Origin: a virus
Direction: 5' to 3' (one strand)
Virus record (IMG/VR): IMGVR_UViG_3300031758_000011
Span: 1-64,000 of that record
DNA length: 64,000 nt
Both the position numbers and the translations under genes were made by a program. Each line of letters begins with the position of its first letter. Position 1 is the first letter of the stretch. This document shows positions 61,786 to 64,000 of the stretch, piece by piece. The notes under the pieces are model-generated. The model did no database searches and was not told the DNA's origin. It was given only the letters and a program-made list of their open reading frames with translations.

Positions 61786-63978
61786 ATGTCATATATTATA
61801 AAAAGTACAAGTCCATTTGTTTCAATCAAATTAACTGAAATAGGAAGAACACAATTAGCGTTAGGTAAACTTAATTTTTCTTATTGGGCTATTGGTGACT
61901 CAGAAATAAATTATGGTAGAGAAGCTATAGTTGATGCAAATCCTACAGACGTAACTTTATCAGCAACAAGTGTTATTTTTAGACCTTTTGATAAACAACC
62001 TAACTTAAAATCGTTTATCCTACCTTCAACAACTTCTGACCCTTTACAAGTTGTTGACAGTTCAATTATTAGTGTTGTTAGGTCAGTAGTAAACAACCAA
62101 GCAGACACAAAAGGTTTCTTTGATTATAGTGGTGGTACTTTTACAACCAAAACTGGTTCGACATATGTAAAATATACTTCGTTTAATGACCCTAGCGCAG
62201 TAGGTAGCTCTATATTTAGTGGAACAACAAGACTTTACATTAATTCTACTGGTATAACAACTGGTGATTATGTATTGATTAAATATAGTAACTATAAAGG
62301 AACACTTTCTGGTGGTACATTAACAGCAAATAGTAACGATAAACCATTACAAAACTTATGGTATAAGATTCAAAGTATGACAGCAGCCACTACTGGTTAT
62401 TATGTTAATTTAGATAGACAATTACCAAACTTCAATTTAAGTAACTTTAGTGGTTATTCACAAATTTTTGTTTATGGTGGTGGTGAAGTTAATGATACGT
62501 TTGGCGCTGAAACACAAACAGCATATTGGGATTCTAACACATTATCATTTGATTCGTTATGTCCAGTTAACTGTGAAGAAGTTCCAGTTTGGAATATGAA
62601 TAATGTATGGTGTGAAACGTTGGCTGGTGTAACTGGTTTATCAACAACAAACTTATACGAAGATTATACAAAATATGGTTCTTATAGTTATTTAGGTAGC
62701 AAATACCCTTATTTTAATTTACCTTGTATTTCTTCAGCTAACGCAATACAATTAACGAACCAAGCTTGTGATACTCCAGGTAAAAGCGTGTTGGATGATG
62801 TAACGAAATCAATCTCAATCATTCACTATACCAACAATATGGTGTCTAGTATTTACGGTGAGTTTTTCTACACTGATATAGTAAACAACAAATATCTTTA
62901 TTTAGATTTACCAGATTTGATGTATCACAGAAGAGATTTTGCTTCTGGATTTGGTACTCAAATGGGTATGAGATTTATCGGTAGTGGTATTACAAACGCT
63001 ATGGATAACGGTTTAGAATACATTGATTTAATAGAAGACCCAACAAGAATTCCATCAAGTGAAACTCCTTTGGTTGTAGGTAAAATATTCCCACAACTTA
63101 AAACAGTTGTTTTCCATGACGATGAGATTGTTGCTGCAATGTCTTATAAATCAAATAGAAACTGGACGTTACCAGAATTAACAGCAACATTATCGGCACC
63201 AAGTGGTGGTACATCAACTGGTATTTTAGGTGTTAACGAAACAATGTATTTAACTTATTCATTGGACAATTTAGGTGTATCATCTGGATTTACTTCAGCG
63301 TTACCTTGTCAAAAATACATTAAAATCACCAACACAACATCAACAGCTAAAGATGTTCAGTTTATGATTAATAGTGTTGATTTATTACCATATATGAGAA
63401 AATTAGAAGATGTTTCATATGATGGTTATGGATTCCATGCATATAAATTTAAATTATTATATCAAATAGTAACAAACATTAATGACAGACCAGATTCTGG
63501 CCTTTGGAAACAATTAGATTACACATCAACAGCAATTACTGGTGTGTCTGGAGAAACAATTAACCCTAGTTTATTAGAGGTTCAAATACCATTAACAAAT
63601 GGTTTCGTATTAGATTTAATAAAAGATGCTTCTTCATCAATATTTGCATTAAATGGTTTAGTTAGTTATGTACCAAACATAAGCCCAAGTAACTTACAAT
63701 TTGGTGATGAAAGATTCTTTTACGGTAATTTAAACACACACATTGGTGCGACTATCTTTAAGACAATTTTTGATATCAGAGTTAATTCTAGCCAATTTAA
63801 TTCAACTACAAACATTACTAGAAGTAGTGACGTAACAACTAACCCACCAAATATTAAAGTAAGTGAAGTGGGTATTTATGATTCAGATAGGAATCTAGTT
63901 TGTATTGGTAAATTAAGCACACCAGTTGCTTTAGCCAATAATAATACAATAACATTAGAATTATCAATTGACTTCTAA
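61786..63978 (+). CDS. Large tail structural protein
   Basis: A 730-residue protein starting MSYIIKSTSPFVSIKLTEIG, then RTQLALGKLNFSYWAIGDSE and INYGREAIVDANP. The 'KLTe.GR..lA.G.l.FsywaiGDSEi.Y' pattern looks like a conserved tail or fibre-attachment N-terminus. The rest is Thr/Ser-rich and beta-structured. A C-terminal block (GDERFFYGNLNTHIGATIFK, then KVSEVGIYDSDRNLVCIGKL) recalls fibre/tail attachment regions that end in a 'lv.igk.s.pv.....' strand. It is probably a structural tail protein near the fibres. The next gene starts 2 bases later. Confidence 0.6.
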   Translation: MSYIIKSTSPFVSIKLTEIGRTQLALGKLNFSYWAIGDSEINYGREAIVDANPTDVTLSATSVIFRPFDKQPNLKSFILPSTTSDPLQVVDSSIISVVRSVVNNQADTKGFFDYSGGTFTTKTGSTYVKYTSFNDPSAVGSSIFSGTTRLYINSTGITTGDYVLIKYSNYKGTLSGGTLTANSNDKPLQNLWYKIQSMTAATTGYYVNLDRQLPNFNLSNFSGYSQIFVYGGGEVNDTFGAETQTAYWDSNTLSFDSLCPVNCEEVPVWNMNNVWCETLAGVTGLSTTNLYEDYTKYGSYSYLGSKYPYFNLPCISSANAIQLTNQACDTPGKSVLDDVTKSISIIHYTNNMVSSIYGEFFYTDIVNNKYLYLDLPDLMYHRRDFASGFGTQMGMRFIGSGITNAMDNGLEYIDLIEDPTRIPSSETPLVVGKIFPQLKTVVFHDDEIVAAMSYKSNRNWTLPELTATLSAPSGGTSTGILGVNETMYLTYSLDNLGVSSGFTSALPCQKYIKITNTTSTAKDVQFMINSVDLLPYMRKLEDVSYDGYGFHAYKFKLLYQIVTNINDRPDSGLWKQLDYTSTAITGVSGETINPSLLEVQIPLTNGFVLDLIKDASSSIFALNGLVSYVPNISPSNLQFGDERFFYGNLNTHIGATIFKTIFDIRVNSSQFNSTTNITRSSDVTTNPPNIKVSEVGIYDSDRNLVCIGKLSTPVALANNNTITLELSIDF

Positions 63979-63980
63979 AA

Positions 63981-64000
63981 ATGGGATTTAATAGTTCAGC
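63981..64000 (+). CDS. 5' end of the next gene (partial)
   Basis: ATG 63981 opens a frame reading MGFNSS up to the window edge, 2 bases after the stop of the upstream tail gene. The tight spacing matches other operon junctions here, so it is likely a real gene start. The product cannot be judged. Confidence 0.5.

Noticed and set aside
1-64000. tRNA genes, CRISPR arrays, insertion sequences, introns
   Set aside because: No cloverleaf-like segments in the intergenic gaps, no regularly spaced repeats, no transposase and no interrupted conserved gene apart from the frame break at 10205 were seen by eye.

Overview
The window is a contiguous piece of a large, AT-rich, contractile-tailed (T4-like) double-stranded DNA phage, most likely infecting a member of the Bacteroidota such as a flavobacterium. 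The phage assignment rests on recognisable tail sheath, tail tube, gp26-family baseplate protein, tape-measure-like, spike/hub, gp25 and gp6 baseplate wedge, gp32, UvsX, RNase H, gp41 and NrdA/NrdB homologues. The host guess is inference. It rests on four promoter-like sites of the type TTGAC-N-TATATTTG (the Bacteroidota -33/-7 pattern TTG / TAnnTTTG), on start codons preceded by A-rich sequence rather than Shine-Dalgarno motifs, and on SprB-like repeats (a family of flavobacterial adhesins) inside a virion protein. All genes but one read on the + strand. No terminase, capsid, portal, DNA polymerase, tRNA or CRISPR array was seen.

Layout. 0-3.6 kb: end of an upstream gene, a terminator, two fibre-type proteins sharing ISATT repeats, and a small unknown protein. 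3.55-3.71 kb: a 50-residue minus-strand ribbon-helix-helix-like protein with repeated AGTATG boxes beside it. 3.85-8.7 kb: sheath, an unknown protein, tail tube, and a free-standing homing-type endonuclease under a host-type promoter. 8.7-14.9 kb: a tiny basic protein, a gp26-family baseplate/chaperone gene split between two frames, an unknown acidic protein and a tape-measure-like protein. 15-27 kb: a UVR-repeat protein, a 1430-residue virion protein with an OmpA-like domain, a gp53-like protein and a 2253-residue hub/spike with three lytic or hydrolytic modules. 27-29 kb: four small conserved-looking unknowns. 29-37.5 kb: a replication and nucleotide block (gp32, uvsX, RNase H, an unknown, gp41, nrdB, nrdA). 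37.6-64 kb: baseplate wedge and distal tail proteins, several very large and cysteine- or repeat-rich, ending in a tandem trio of related MYxFD proteins and two more tail proteins.

The gene order suggests one long late structural programme interrupted by a replication island, which carries tandem host-type promoters in front of gp32. Structural and many other transcription units are preceded by a recurrent TATTTATW box (exact reverse complement of the T4 late promoter core), a candidate phage-specific promoter.

The strongest candidate for something undescribed is at 10131-10207. The gp26-family gene stops at a CTT TAA codon pair while the rest of the conserved protein continues in the +1 frame. 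Just upstream is a short G+C-rich stretch, with codon choice unlike the rest of the genome, that can fold into an H-type pseudoknot. I read this as a programmed +1 frameshift resembling the release-factor-2 site; the alternative is a sequencing or assembly indel.
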